Shown here: positions 40,994 through 50,617 of the stretch, one piece after another | Layout of the letters: each line of letters begins with the position of its first letter | How positions within the stretch are numbered: the stretch's first letter is position 1 | From: Akkermansiaceae bacterium | GTDB taxonomy: Bacteria; Verrucomicrobiota; Verrucomicrobiia; Verrucomicrobiales; Akkermansiaceae | Reading direction: 5' to 3' | Assembly: GCA_030725745.1 (NCBI GenBank) | Contig: JANRFH010000019.1 | Coordinates: 5,779-69,778 of the forward strand | DNA: 64,000 bases | The notes under the pieces: model-generated | Seen by the model: only the letters and a program-made list of their open reading frames with translations | What the model was told of the DNA's origin: nothing | Database searches by the model: none | Position numbers and translations under genes: made by a program

Positions 40994-43282
40994 TTAGAGA
41001 GTCTTGCGAAGTCTTAGGGCATTCAGGATGACGGAGAGGGAGCTGAAGCTCATGGCGGCTCCGGCGATCATGGGGCTGAGGAGGGTGCCGGTGAGGGGGT
41101 AGAGGATGCCGGCGGCGATGGGGATGCCAAGGGCGTTGTAGGCGAAGGCGAAGAAGAGGTTCTGGCGAATGTTTTTCATGACCACGCGGCTGAGGGCGAT
41201 GGCTTTGGCGATGCCGTCGAGGTTGCCTTTCACGAGGGTGATGGCGGCGCTTTCGATGGCGACATCGGTGCCGGTGCCCATGGCGATGCCGACCTGGGCC
41301 TCGGCGAGGGCGGGGGCGTCGTTGATGCCGTCTCCGGCCATGGCGACGACTTCGCCTCTGGCTTTGAGGTCGCGGACGAGCTGGATTTTGTCGGCGGGGC
41401 TAAGGCCTGCGTGGATTTCATCGATGCCGAGTTTTTTGCCAACGGCTTCGGCGGTGTGGATGTTGTCGCCGGTGGCCATGATGATGCGGATGCCCTGATC
41501 GTGGAGGATTTGGATGGCGGCGGCGCTGGATTCCTTGATGGGATCCGAGATGGCGAGGATGGCCTCGGCCTGCTTGTCTCTGGCGATCCAGACGATAGTT
41601 TTCGCTTCGCCCTGGAGGCGGGTGGCTTCGGTTTCGAGATCTTCGGGAAAGTTGATGCCGGAGTTTCCGAGGAAAGATTTTTTGCCGACTCGGATTTTTT
41701 TTCCAGAGATGGTTCCGCTGACTCCGCCGCCGGTGGTGGATTGGAAATCGGTGCTTTCGGGGATTTTTAGGCCTTGGTCTTTCGCTGCGTTGACGATGGC
41801 GCGGGCGAGGGGGTGCTCGGAGCTATCTTCGAGGGCGGCGGCATCGGCGAGGAGTTTGTTGATGTCTGCTCCTTCGATGGCGAGCTGGTCGGTGATGGCG
41901 GGTTTGCCAGCGGTGAGGGTGCCGGTTTTGTCGGTGATGAGGACGGTGACTTTTTCCGCGGTCTCGATGGCTTCGGCGTTTTTGATGAGGATGCCTTTTT
42001 CCGCAGCTTGGCCGACTCCGACCATGATGGACATGGGGGTGGCGAGGCCGAGGGCGCAGGGGCAGGCGATGATGAGAACGGCGACGGCGTTGACCATGGC
42101 GAAGGCCATCGCGGGATCGGGGCCCCAGATCGCCCAGATGATGAAGGTGATGACGGATGCGGCGAGGACGATGGGGACGAAGAAGGAAGCAATGGTGTCG
42201 GCCATTTTCTGGATGGGCGCGCGGCTGCGTTGTGCTTCGGAGACCATGGTGACGATCTGGGAAAGTAGGGTTTCGCTGCCGATCTTTTCGGCTTTCATGA
42301 CGAAGGAGCCGGTCTGGTTGACGGTCGCACCGATGACGCTGTCGCCGGTTTGTTTGGTGACGGGCACGGGCTCGCCGGTGATCATGGATTCATCGATGTT
42401 GCTGCTGCCTTCGGTGATGCTGCCGTCGATGGGGATTTTTCCGCCTGGGCGGACGCGGATGAGGTCGCCTTTTTGGATGTGCTCGATGGGGATTTCCTCT
42501 TCTACACCATCGGTGAGGCGGTGGGCGGTTTTTGCGGCGAGACCGAGCAGGGATTGGATCGCTTGGCCGGTGCGGCTGCGGGCGCGGGCTTCTAACAATT
42601 GGCCGAGCAGGACGAGCACGGTGATGACGGCGGCGGCCTCGAAGTAGAGGCCGACCTCGCCATGCATGCGGAAGGACGCCGGGAAAACCTGGGGCATCAG
42701 GACTGCGACCGCGCTGTAGAGCCATGCTGCGCCGACACCGATCATGATGAGGGTGAACATGTTCAGGCTGCGGGCGGTGATCGAGCGCCAGCCCTTCACG
42801 AAGAAGATACCTCCTGCCCAGAAGACGACGGGAGTAGCGAGCGCGAACTCAATCCATTTCGAGGTGGAGCGGGGGATGGAGTCGTGGATATTTAGGCCTG
42901 GGATCATACCGCCCATGGCGAGAAGTAGGACGGGTAGGGTCAGGGCTGCGGCGATCCAGAATTTCCGGGTCAGGGAACGGATTTCGGAGCGAGCGTGTTC
43001 GTCTCCATCGACCGGGGTCATCGGCTCCAGGGGCATGCCGCATTTCGGGCAATCGCCGGGTGCGTCTTCGATGACCTCCGGATGCATGGGGCAGGTGTAG
43101 AGGGCTTGACCGGGTATAGCGGGGACTTGCTCCAGCGCCATACCGCACTTGGGGCAGTCGCTGGGTTTGTCGGAGATGACCTCGGGATCCATCGGGCACG
43201 TCCACTGGCCGGGGCGGGCTTTGGTCGCAGCTGGATCGATCTTGTGATCGTGATGCTTGCAGCAGTCGTGGTCGTGGTTCAT
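40994..43282 (-). CDS. copA: Copper/silver-translocating P-type ATPase with two heavy-metal-binding ribbons
   Basis: The 762-residue P1B ATPase starts with a His/Cys-rich tail ([14 protein letters not shown]) and two HMBD ribbons (WTCPMDPEV…CPKCGM at 27-50; YTCPMHPEV…CPKCGM at 62-86). The membrane CPC motif is in [24 protein letters not shown] holds the phosphorylated Asp; SSEHPLA is the HP motif, and [14 protein letters not shown] closes the ATP domain. The CPC type exports Cu(I)/Ag(I) from the cytoplasm. It is the last gene of the Cus/Cop operon. Confidence 0.94.
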   Translation of the reverse strand: MNHDHDCCKHHDHKIDPAATKARPGQWTCPMDPEVISDKPSDCPKCGMALEQVPAIPGQALYTCPMHPEVIEDAPGDCPKCGMPLEPMTPVDGDEHARSEIRSLTRKFWIAAALTLPVLLLAMGGMIPGLNIHDSIPRSTSKWIEFALATPVVFWAGGIFFVKGWRSITARSLNMFTLIMIGVGAAWLYSAVAVLMPQVFPASFRMHGEVGLYFEAAAVITVLVLLGQLLEARARSRTGQAIQSLLGLAAKTAHRLTDGVEEEIPIEHIQKGDLIRVRPGGKIPIDGSITEGSSNIDESMITGEPVPVTKQTGDSVIGATVNQTGSFVMKAEKIGSETLLSQIVTMVSEAQRSRAPIQKMADTIASFFVPIVLAASVITFIIWAIWGPDPAMAFAMVNAVAVLIIACPCALGLATPMSIMVGVGQAAEKGILIKNAEAIETAEKVTVLITDKTGTLTAGKPAITDQLAIEGADINKLLADAAALEDSSEHPLARAIVNAAKDQGLKIPESTDFQSTTGGGVSGTISGKKIRVGKKSFLGNSGINFPEDLETEATRLQGEAKTIVWIARDKQAEAILAISDPIKESSAAAIQILHDQGIRIIMATGDNIHTAEAVGKKLGIDEIHAGLSPADKIQLVRDLKARGEVVAMAGDGINDAPALAEAQVGIAMGTGTDVAIESAAITLVKGNLDGIAKAIALSRVVMKNIRQNLFFAFAYNALGIPIAAGILYPLTGTLLSPMIAGAAMSFSSLSVILNALRLRKTL

Positions 43283-43362
43283 GTGGATATGGAAGGTCGG
43301 AGCAAAGGGATGGAATACCGTGGGAATTAGTCCGGCAGTATTCCAAACGTCGTGGAAATGAG

Positions 43363-43668
43363 TTACTGTTTTTCGGCTGTCTTGATCATGCCGATGTATT
43401 TGTCCGGATCTTTGTTGAAATCCTTGATGCAGGATTTGCAGCAGAGTTTCACGGTGGTGCCTTCGTGTTCGATGACGTAGGGATCGCCCATTTCGCCGAG
43501 TTTTTCGCCGGAGACGGGGCAGGTGGTGAGGGGGTAGCTGTCGTCACTCGCGACAGGGGAGAGGTTTTCTCCAGGGACTTCGGCTGATGATTCGGGGGAT
43601 GGCTTTTCGCAAGAGCTGAAGAGGGCTGCTGCGGCGAGGAGTGCGATGGTGGTGTGTTTTGTTTTCAT
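43363..43668 (-). CDS. Metal-site (YHS/TRASH-like) lipoprotein of the Cu/Ag operon
   Basis: A 101-residue lipoprotein (lipobox ending LFSSC20) with two cysteine pairs placed as TTC50-PVSGEKLG and LCCKSC (75-80), followed by [15 protein letters not shown]. The pattern is a variant TRASH/YHS metal-binding module. It lies between the CusA and CopA genes, so it probably hands or buffers Cu/Ag in the periplasm. The broken gene at 203-475 is a close relative. Confidence 0.82.
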   Translation of the reverse strand: MKTKHTTIALLAAAALFSSCEKPSPESSAEVPGENLSPVASDDSYPLTTCPVSGEKLGEMGDPYVIEHEGTTVKLCCKSCIKDFNKDPDKYIGMIKTAEKQ

Positions 43669-43689
43669 GGTTGTTTTGGTTGGAGAGTT

Positions 43690-43791
43690 TTAACCGCGAA
43701 TGAACGCGAATTTTCGCTAATGAAGATTTTGGTTATGGGTGGAATTTATTGGATTGGATTCGTGGAAATTGGCGTCAATTCGCGGTTGGAA
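43690..43791. repeat. CGCGAAT-family element with inverted ends; overlaps the CusA 3' end
   Basis: The left end reads TTAACCGCGAATGAACGCGA then ATTTTCGCTAAT (43690-43721). The right end, on the other strand, reads AACCGCGAATTGACGCCAAT (about 43771-43790). The right arm encodes the last residues of CusA (NRELTPISTNPIQ, stop). So this roughly 100-base inverted element has replaced or extended the CusA tail. Confidence 0.7.
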
Positions 43792-46700
43792 TCTTCTGCT
43801 TCGTCGAGTCGGAGGGATTGGCGTAGGGTTCCTTTTTTAAATTCTCGTTCACGCAGCCAGAGGAAGATGACAGGGGTGACGATGAGGATGTGGAGGAGGC
43901 TGGAGACCATGCCGCCGATGACGGGGGTGGCAAGGGGTTGCATGACTTCGGCGCCTTGGCGGTGGCTCCACATGATGGGCAGGAGGCTGGCGATGATGGT
44001 GCCGACGGTCATGACTTTCGGGCGGAGGCGGAGGCGGGCGCCGTCCTTGACTGCTTGGATGAGATCTGCGCGGGTGAAGTCCTTGCCTTTCTCTAATAGG
44101 CGTTCTTTGACCATTTCTTCTAGGTAAACGACCATGACCACACCGGTCTGGACGGCAGTGCCGAAGAGGGCGATGTAGCCGACCCATACCGCTCCGTTGA
44201 AGTTGTAGCCGAGGATTTTCTGCAAGATGACCCCACCGCTGAGGGCGAAGGGGACGGCGAGCATGACGTGGGCGGCTTCAAGCGCGCTATGATAGACGAT
44301 GAAAAGGAGGACGAAGATGACGAGGAGGACTAGGGGAAATACTAGTTTCATGGTATCTACGAAGCGCTTCTGGTTTTCGAATTCTCCGGTGAGCTTATAG
44401 GTCATGCCTTCCATGTCGATGGTGGCGAGCTTTTCCTCGACTTCCTGGACGAAGCCGCCGAGGTCGCGGTCTCGGACGTTTGCTTGGACGAAGGAGCGGA
44501 GCATGCCGTTTTCCGAAGCAATTTCGTTGGCACCGATATCGCGTGTGATTTTAGCGACCATGCCGAGGGGGATGTAGGAGGGTTTTGCGGAGCTGTCGCC
44601 GCCTGTGGCGGGTGAGGAAGCTGCTCCGCCGCCCATGCCTCCCATGCCGCCGCCTGCGGATGGGGCGGAGGATTCGGCCATGCCGGGTTTTGTTGCGACG
44701 AGGATACGGCTGAGTTTTTCGATGTCATCGCGCTCGCTTTGCTGGAGGCGGATCTGGATGGGGAAGCGCTCGCGGCCTTCGATGGTGGTGCTGACGTTTT
44801 TTCCGCCAATGGATATTTCCACGGCATCGAGTACATCTTTGGCGCTGAGGCCGTAGCGAGCCATGGCTTTTCTATCGACCTCGATATTGAGGTAGGGCTT
44901 GCCTTGGACGCGGGATGGGGAGACGCCATCGGCACCGGGGATGGAGTTGATGAGCTTCTCGATCTCGAAGGCTTTGCGCTGGATTTTGTCGAGGTCGTCG
45001 CCGTAGATTTTCACTCCGACTTGTGCGCGGATGCCGGTGTAGAGCATGAGGATGCGGTTTTCGATGGGCTGGAGGAAGGCGGGGACGTAGCCGGGAACTT
45101 CCTTCATTTTCTCTGTGAGCTCAGCGCGGAGTTTTTCCATGGTCATGCCTTCGCGCCATGCGGGGTTGCGTTTTACGCGGAAGCGACCGTTTGGGATGTA
45201 TTCCGGTTTGAGCATGATGGTGGTTTCCAACATTTCGGTTGGGGCTGGATCGGTGGCGGTTTCGAAGCGGCCTAGCTTGCCGGCGACGACTTCGATTTCC
45301 GGGATTTCTGCCATGACCTTGTCCTGCCATGACATTACGCGCTGGATCTCGGTGAGGCCGGTTTTTGGCATGAGGACGGGCATGTGGAGGAGGCCGCCTT
45401 CGTTGAGGGGTGGCATGAATTCCTTACCGAATCCGGTGAAGAGGTTGGCTGCTGTGGGAAAGCCTGCGTCGGCGATCTTGTTCACGGTGGCGCGTGGTAG
45501 GCCGAAGGCGAGGAGAAGAGAGAAGCCGAGGATGAGGAAGGCGAGGGTGATGATGGTTTTTCTGAAATTGAGAGCCCAGTTGAGGGCGGGATCGTAGATT
45601 TTCAGGAGGAATTTCATCACGTAGTTCCTGTCTTCTGAATGGAAGGGGCCGCGGACGAGGAGGGAGCAAAGGACGGGGACGAGGGTTACTGCGAATATCG
45701 TACTTCCGATCATGGCGAAGGTCTTGGTAAAGGCCAGCGGGTGGAAGAGTTTTCCCTCTTGTCCGGTGAGTGCGAAGACCGGGACAAAGGCGAGCACGAT
45801 GATGGACATGGAAAAGAAAATGGGGCGGCCAACTTGCTTGCAGGCAACGAGGCAGACGTCCCACGTTTCCTTGGGATTGAGTTTGTCACCTTTCTTATCC
45901 TCTGCGGCTTCGCAATGTCGGAGGACGTTTTCGGTGACGACGATGGCGGCATCGACAAGCACTCCGATGGCGATGGCGATGCCGGTAAGGGACATGATGT
46001 TGCTGGTGATGCCGAAGTGCTTCATCATCAGGAAGGAGACGAGGATGGAGATGGGCAGTGGCAGGGTGACGATGAGGATGCTGCGGAAATGCCAGAGGAA
46101 GATGATGTGAGCGAGGGTGACGAGTATCATTTCCTCGACGAGGGCGTGCTTGAGAGTGCCGATGGTGCTGTCGATGAGCTCGGAGCGGTCGTAGAAGGGT
46201 TTTATCGTGATGCCGGGTGGCAGGCTGGATTGGATTTTTGCGATCTTCTCTTTGACGCGTTCGATAACGGCTTTGGCGTTTTCCCCGGTGCGCATGACGA
46301 CGGTGCCGCCGACAGTTTCATTGCCATCGATATCGAGTGCGCCGCGCCGGAAGTCGCCGCCGATACGGACTTCTGCGATGTCTTTGAGGAAGACGGGTGT
46401 GCCGTTCATTTCCTTCACGGTGACTAGCTCCAGATCCTCGGTGCTGGTGACGAGGCCGATGCCGCGGAGGACGAATTCGGCTCCGTTTTCCTCGATGACT
46501 TTTCCGCCGACGTTGAGGTTGGCATTCTGGACGGCGGTCATGACCTCCATGGTGGTGACGCCGGAGTGGCGCATTTTCGTGGAGGAGAGCTCGATCTGAT
46601 ATTGCTTCACGAAGCCGCCGATGCTGGCGACTTCTGCGACGCCTTTGACGGCGGCGAGCTGGTAGCGGATGTTCCAATCCTGGACGGAGCGGAGCTTGGC

Positions 46701-47174
46701 GAGGTCGTAGCCGCCGTCGGGAGATTTTTCGGGATCGACGTGGAGGTAATACTGATAGACCCAGCCGAGGCCGGTGGCATCGGGGCCGAGCTGTGGAGTG
46801 ACGCCCTCGGGCATTTGATTCTGGAGGAAATTTAAGCGCTCAAGGACGCGTGTGCGGGCAAAGTAGTTGTCCACGCCTTCCTCGAAAATGATCGTGCTCA
46901 GCGAGAAGCCGAACATGGAGGTGGCGCGGACTTCTTTGACACCGGTGACTCCCTGGAGGCCGGAGGTGAGTGGGTAAGTGACTTGGTCTTCTACCTCTTG
47001 GGGGCTGCGGCCTGGCCAATCGGCGAGAACGAGGACTTGGTTTTCCGTGAGATCCGGGATGGCATCGACTGGGGTCTGGTAGACGGCGCGGATGCCCAGC
47101 GCGACGATGAGGAGCGTGGCGCAGAGGACTAGGAACCGGTTTTTCAGACTCCATTCGATAATTTTTTCGATCAT
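43746..47174 (-). CDS. cusA: CusA-type RND copper/silver efflux pump
   Basis: The 1142-residue HME-RND transporter begins MIEKIIEWSLKNRFLVLCATLLIVALGIRAVYQTPVDAIPDLTENQV, standard for CusA/CzcA. The proton-relay Asp lies in GVLVDAAIVVTENVLRH; the RND blocks PGxxPQEVEDQVTYPLTS and HMPVLMPKTGLTEIQRV follow. A Gly/Met-rich insertion (GGGMGGMGGGAASS) near residue 860 is unusual. Its ATG overlaps the CusB stop. The final ~13 residues come from a dispersed repeat (43690-43791). Confidence 0.95.
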   Translation of the reverse strand: MIEKIIEWSLKNRFLVLCATLLIVALGIRAVYQTPVDAIPDLTENQVLVLADWPGRSPQEVEDQVTYPLTSGLQGVTGVKEVRATSMFGFSLSTIIFEEGVDNYFARTRVLERLNFLQNQMPEGVTPQLGPDATGLGWVYQYYLHVDPEKSPDGGYDLAKLRSVQDWNIRYQLAAVKGVAEVASIGGFVKQYQIELSSTKMRHSGVTTMEVMTAVQNANLNVGGKVIEENGAEFVLRGIGLVTSTEDLELVTVKEMNGTPVFLKDIAEVRIGGDFRRGALDIDGNETVGGTVVMRTGENAKAVIERVKEKIAKIQSSLPPGITIKPFYDRSELIDSTIGTLKHALVEEMILVTLAHIIFLWHFRSILIVTLPLPISILVSFLMMKHFGITSNIMSLTGIAIAIGVLVDAAIVVTENVLRHCEAAEDKKGDKLNPKETWDVCLVACKQVGRPIFFSMSIIVLAFVPVFALTGQEGKLFHPLAFTKTFAMIGSTIFAVTLVPVLCSLLVRGPFHSEDRNYVMKFLLKIYDPALNWALNFRKTIITLAFLILGFSLLLAFGLPRATVNKIADAGFPTAANLFTGFGKEFMPPLNEGGLLHMPVLMPKTGLTEIQRVMSWQDKVMAEIPEIEVVAGKLGRFETATDPAPTEMLETTIMLKPEYIPNGRFRVKRNPAWREGMTMEKLRAELTEKMKEVPGYVPAFLQPIENRILMLYTGIRAQVGVKIYGDDLDKIQRKAFEIEKLINSIPGADGVSPSRVQGKPYLNIEVDRKAMARYGLSAKDVLDAVEISIGGKNVSTTIEGRERFPIQIRLQQSERDDIEKLSRILVATKPGMAESSAPSAGGGMGGMGGGAASSPATGGDSSAKPSYIPLGMVAKITRDIGANEIASENGMLRSFVQANVRDRDLGGFVQEVEEKLATIDMEGMTYKLTGEFENQKRFVDTMKLVFPLVLLVIFVLLFIVYHSALEAAHVMLAVPFALSGGVILQKILGYNFNGAVWVGYIALFGTAVQTGVVMVVYLEEMVKERLLEKGKDFTRADLIQAVKDGARLRLRPKVMTVGTIIASLLPIMWSHRQGAEVMQPLATPVIGGMVSSLLHILIVTPVIFLWLREREFKKGTLRQSLRLDEAEDSNRELTPISTNPIQ

Positions 47175-48847
47175 GGTTTGATCTCCTTTCCGCAGCGGAG
47201 CATGGAGTCGCCGAAATATGGGTTAGCAATTTGGCGGTCTCCAGTTTGTAGCCAGCGGCCTTTTTTGTCGGCGCCTTCAATGGCTTGGTTGACCATGGGG
47301 CATTCGAAGATTTTTATGGCGGGTAAGTCGGGGGAGCTTCTCAGAGTTTCCAGGATTTTTTGGGCGGCCATGGAGAATTTCAGATAGGCGGCGCGTGCTG
47401 TGGTGAGGTCTTCGAAACCGTGGAAGTGGCGTGATGAGTCGAGCGCGTCGAGGTCTTCCTTGGGCAGTGAAGAGAGAGCTTCGATGAGTGATCCGGCTTT
47501 CATCATGGCTGGCTCGGAGGCTTTATTGAAAGCTGCGAGATCATCGTCTGCGAGGGTGGCGGACATGGCGTCTGCGGTGGTTAGGAAATCGCTGATGGCT
47601 GCCGTTTGCTCAGGGGTGAGGTTGACGGTGGGGGATTCGTTTTTCTCAACTTTAACGGGTGAGCTGGAGTAGGAGCTGTTCATCTCTGCCTGGCCGTCGA
47701 TGAGGAGGGTGCCTGTGGTGACGACTTTTTCGCCTGCGGAAACTCCGGAGAGGATTTCGAGATATTGATCGCCGCGACGGCCGAGTTTCACTGGGACTTG
47801 CTGGTAGGCGCCCTCTCCGCGATCGACGTAAACGACGGCTTGCGGGCTGGTCTGGATCACGGCGGAGCGTGGGACGGTGAGGACGGGCGGGTTGTCGATT
47901 CTCAGGATGCCTTCCGCATAGACTTTATGGAGGAGCTCGCGGCGACCGTTGATTTCTGGGTTGGGGAGTTCCACACGTATCTGGGTGGTGCGGGTGGTTT
48001 CGTTGAAATTCGGGTCGATGAAGGTGACTATACCGGGGAAGGTTTTTCCGGGCTGGGATGGGAGGGTGACGTCGATTTTCTGGCCGACTTTGATCAGAGG
48101 GAGATCTGGCTCGTAGGCATCGAAGAGAAACCACATGGTGCTGAAGTCGCCGAGCTGGAGCATGGTCTGGCCTTCCTTGACGTATTGACCTTCATAGACC
48201 TCACGGGAGACGACGGTGCCGGTGAGCGGGGCGAGGATCATGGAGTGGAGGTCTTCGTCGGATTTTTTTTCGACTTCGAGGATCTGTTGATCGGTGAGAC
48301 CCATTTGCTTGAGGCGGAGGGCTGCGGCTTGTTTGAGGTTTCCGGAGAGGCGGCGGTATTCGCGTTCGGCCTGGAGGAGTGATGGGCTGTAGATCTGGAT
48401 GAGTGGCTCGCCCTCGACGACGGGTGCGCCCATGTAGTTGGCGAAGAGCTTGTCGATGCGGGCATCGACATAGGCGCTGACCATGCGGTGGGTGGTAGCG
48501 TTGTCATCGATGGTTCCTGCGACGCTGAGTGTCTGGCCGAGATCGCGCATGGCTACTTCTTGGGTGGCGACGTTTGTGACGCGAATCTGAGTTTCGCTGA
48601 GGGCGATGATGTCCTCGCCGCCGGATTCATCGAAGCCTTTGTCTCCGGGGTAAACGGGTGTGAGCTCCATGCCGCAGATGGTGCAGCGGCCGGGTCTATC
48701 GCTTTTGATCCACGGGTGCATGGCGCTCTGGTAGAAGAGTGGTTCTTTTTCTCCGGAGGAAGCTGGTGCTGAATTTTCCCGCAGGAAAAACCATGAGCCA
48801 CCAGCTACGATGAGTGCCGTAATTAGGATGGTGAGGAATGTTTTCAT
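47171..48847 (-). CDS. cusB: CusB-type periplasmic adaptor fused to a C-terminal DUF3347 domain
   Basis: The 558-residue protein has an N-terminal anchor, a heavy-metal-binding ribbon (YQSAMHPWIKSDRPGRCTICGMELTPVYPG, about 39-69), then HlyD/RND adaptor domains (IDKLFANYMGAPVVEGEPLIQIYSPSLLQAEREY and the barrel DVTLPSQPGKTFPGIVTFIDP). From about residue 400 to the end is a DUF3347-like copper-binding domain (ECPMVNQAIEGADKKGRWLQ, NPYFGDSMLRCG). It bridges CusA to the TolC channel. The built-in DUF3347 would normally be a separate protein. Confidence 0.92.
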   Translation of the reverse strand: MKTFLTILITALIVAGGSWFFLRENSAPASSGEKEPLFYQSAMHPWIKSDRPGRCTICGMELTPVYPGDKGFDESGGEDIIALSETQIRVTNVATQEVAMRDLGQTLSVAGTIDDNATTHRMVSAYVDARIDKLFANYMGAPVVEGEPLIQIYSPSLLQAEREYRRLSGNLKQAAALRLKQMGLTDQQILEVEKKSDEDLHSMILAPLTGTVVSREVYEGQYVKEGQTMLQLGDFSTMWFLFDAYEPDLPLIKVGQKIDVTLPSQPGKTFPGIVTFIDPNFNETTRTTQIRVELPNPEINGRRELLHKVYAEGILRIDNPPVLTVPRSAVIQTSPQAVVYVDRGEGAYQQVPVKLGRRGDQYLEILSGVSAGEKVVTTGTLLIDGQAEMNSSYSSSPVKVEKNESPTVNLTPEQTAAISDFLTTADAMSATLADDDLAAFNKASEPAMMKAGSLIEALSSLPKEDLDALDSSRHFHGFEDLTTARAAYLKFSMAAQKILETLRSSPDLPAIKIFECPMVNQAIEGADKKGRWLQTGDRQIANPYFGDSMLRCGKEIKP

Positions 48848-48851
48848 GAGA

Positions 48852-50102
48852 CTATTTGGAAGGGACGAGGAGGTTTAGTTTTTCGATGGCGGCGAGCTGC
48901 ATGGCGATGAAGCGGCGCTGCTCGAGATCGACGGAGAAGAGGAGGCGACGGGACTCCAAGAGATCGGTGAGGGGTGCTTTGGAGTTGATCCATGAGGCTT
49001 GGATGGAATCGTTTGCCTCAATGGCTTTGGTGCGGATTTCACCGGCGTAGGCTCGCGACTGGGAGGCGGCGTTGGCGGCTTCGGTAGCGGCTTGGATGAC
49101 TTGGTCGGCGATCTCCCGGCGGGTTGTTTCGACATCTCCAATGGCGGCTTCGGTGCGTGATTTTGCGGCGTCTATTTTGGCATCGTAGGAGTCTTTATTG
49201 AACCATGGGATGGACATAGAGAGGCCTAGGGTAGTGCCGCGATAGCCGTCTGAGCTACCGGAGTAGGCTCGTGTTTCCACGCCGACACCGAAGGATGGGA
49301 GGCGCTCACGATCGGCGATGCGGATATCGGCATGGGTGGCGTTGGCTATTTCCTTCATGGCGAGCATGCGGGGATTGGTGAAAGGGATGCGGGCGACTTC
49401 TGAGGCGGCGATGGGGACGGCGGGGGCGCTCTTCGGGAGGCGGAGGGTTTGCCATTCGCGATCTAGGGTGCGCCCCATGACGAGATTGAGGCGCTGCGAG
49501 AGTCCTTCGCGGTTGCGGATGGCGGCGGCGAGTGTTTCCTCAGATTTGACGAGTTCTGTGGAAATACGGATGGAGTCGATGCCGGTGGATGAGGGGGCGA
49601 GCGCCATTTGTGAGGCGTTGATTTCCATTTCGCGGAGCCATGCGAGTTCGCCCTGGAGGAGTTTTATGACTTCATCTGATAGGGCTAGCTCGATAGCGAG
49701 CATGGCGGCTTCTGTGCCGGAGCCGATGGATGCGGCGCGGATTTTTTCCTGTTCCATGCGTTCCATGGCTTCGGATTTTTCGCGTTGGGCTTGATAAAGG
49801 CCGGGCTTGGGTAGGGGGATGGAAAGGCTGGCCATGACGTCGCCTTCCTCGCGGCGCATCTGTGGACGGCGGGCGGCCATGAAGCCGATGCCGACGGTGG
49901 GATCGTCCCAAAGGCGGAGGGCGCGAGTGTCTTGAATCGCTGCTTCTGCGAGGTTTTCAGCAGAGGTGACGGCTGGGTGAGCGTGGGCGGTCTCGGAGCG
50001 GATGGAATGGAGGAAAGTGTTGTCGAGAAGCTTTGTTTGCTGTGCGTGGAGGAGTGCTCCGGGCAGCAGGGTGCCGATGAGTATTGTTTTGAAAAATGAC
50101 AT
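48852..50102 (-). CDS. TolC-family outer-membrane channel (CusC-like)
   Basis: A 416-residue protein with a signal peptide (MSFFKTILIGTLLPGALLHA). It shows the long helical pairs of the OEP family: SAENLAEAAIQDTRALRLWDDPTVGIGF, the strand turn ASLSIPLPKPGLYQAQREKSEAMERMEQEKIRAAS and LGLSMSIPWFNKDSYDAKIDAAKSRTEAAIGDVE. It forms the outer-membrane part of the Cus pump; it lies 4 bases upstream of cusB. Confidence 0.9.
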   Translation of the reverse strand: MSFFKTILIGTLLPGALLHAQQTKLLDNTFLHSIRSETAHAHPAVTSAENLAEAAIQDTRALRLWDDPTVGIGFMAARRPQMRREEGDVMASLSIPLPKPGLYQAQREKSEAMERMEQEKIRAASIGSGTEAAMLAIELALSDEVIKLLQGELAWLREMEINASQMALAPSSTGIDSIRISTELVKSEETLAAAIRNREGLSQRLNLVMGRTLDREWQTLRLPKSAPAVPIAASEVARIPFTNPRMLAMKEIANATHADIRIADRERLPSFGVGVETRAYSGSSDGYRGTTLGLSMSIPWFNKDSYDAKIDAAKSRTEAAIGDVETTRREIADQVIQAATEAANAASQSRAYAGEIRTKAIEANDSIQASWINSKAPLTDLLESRRLLFSVDLEQRRFIAMQLAAIEKLNLLVPSK

Positions 50103-50199
50103 AGTTCTGTTCTGTTAGAAATTGGATGAGCCGGAGCGTGCGTGCGCTCAGGTTTTGCCGTAACAGCCGAAAGCGGGGCTGTAGCAGTCCAAGGATCTA

Positions 50200-50577
50200 T
50201 CAGATCAGATATGTGCAATTGATTGCCAAGCGGTTCCCTACAGTGGGAATTGGCAATCGACCGGGCGGCCATTTCGCGAGGAAATCGGCGGCTTCAGAAA
50301 GTTTCGGGAGAGGGATTTCGGTGGAAATCGGCTCAGGTGTGATCAGGGAGAAAGTAAGATCGACGGTGAAAAGATGCTTTTCTGGTGAGGTTTTTTCCTT
50401 TGCCTGAGAGCAGGTGCAGGATTTGTCTTCCTTCTTTTTGGATGGGTCGGTCTTGCCCGAGCAACAGGAATTCGAAGTCTGTGAAGTGCTGTCCGAGTGG
50501 GCTTTGAAAGCACAGCAGCAGGCTGGGTTGGCAATAACCAACGCCATCATGATGGCTATGAACTTTCTGAAGATCAC
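50200..50577 (-). CDS. Small exported Cys-rich protein heading the Cu/Ag operon
   Basis: A 125-residue protein with a signal-like start (MIFRKFIAIMMALVIANPA) and clustered cysteines: CCC at 20-22, CC at 38-39, CTC at 54-56, embedded in a Lys/Ser/Thr-rich stretch. The C-terminal half is beta-like and Cys-poor except one. Cysteine clusters of this kind suit Cu(I)/Ag(I) binding. It is the first gene upstream of the TolC-CusB-CusA-lipoprotein-CopA run and may be the sensor or buffer; inferred from position. Confidence 0.65.
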   Translation of the reverse strand: MIFRKFIAIMMALVIANPACCCAFKAHSDSTSQTSNSCCSGKTDPSKKKEDKSCTCSQAKEKTSPEKHLFTVDLTFSLITPEPISTEIPLPKLSEAADFLAKWPPGRLPIPTVGNRLAINCTYLI

Positions 50578-50617
50578 TTGTTTAAGATACGAAAGACTGC
50601 GGAATATTCCAGAAAAT

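Noticed and set aside
50103-50199. Terminator from GAGCG-TGCGTG-CGCTC and ACAGCC-GGCTGT stems
   Set aside because: Stems are short and no T-run follows on the minus strand, and the gene runs into an operon.
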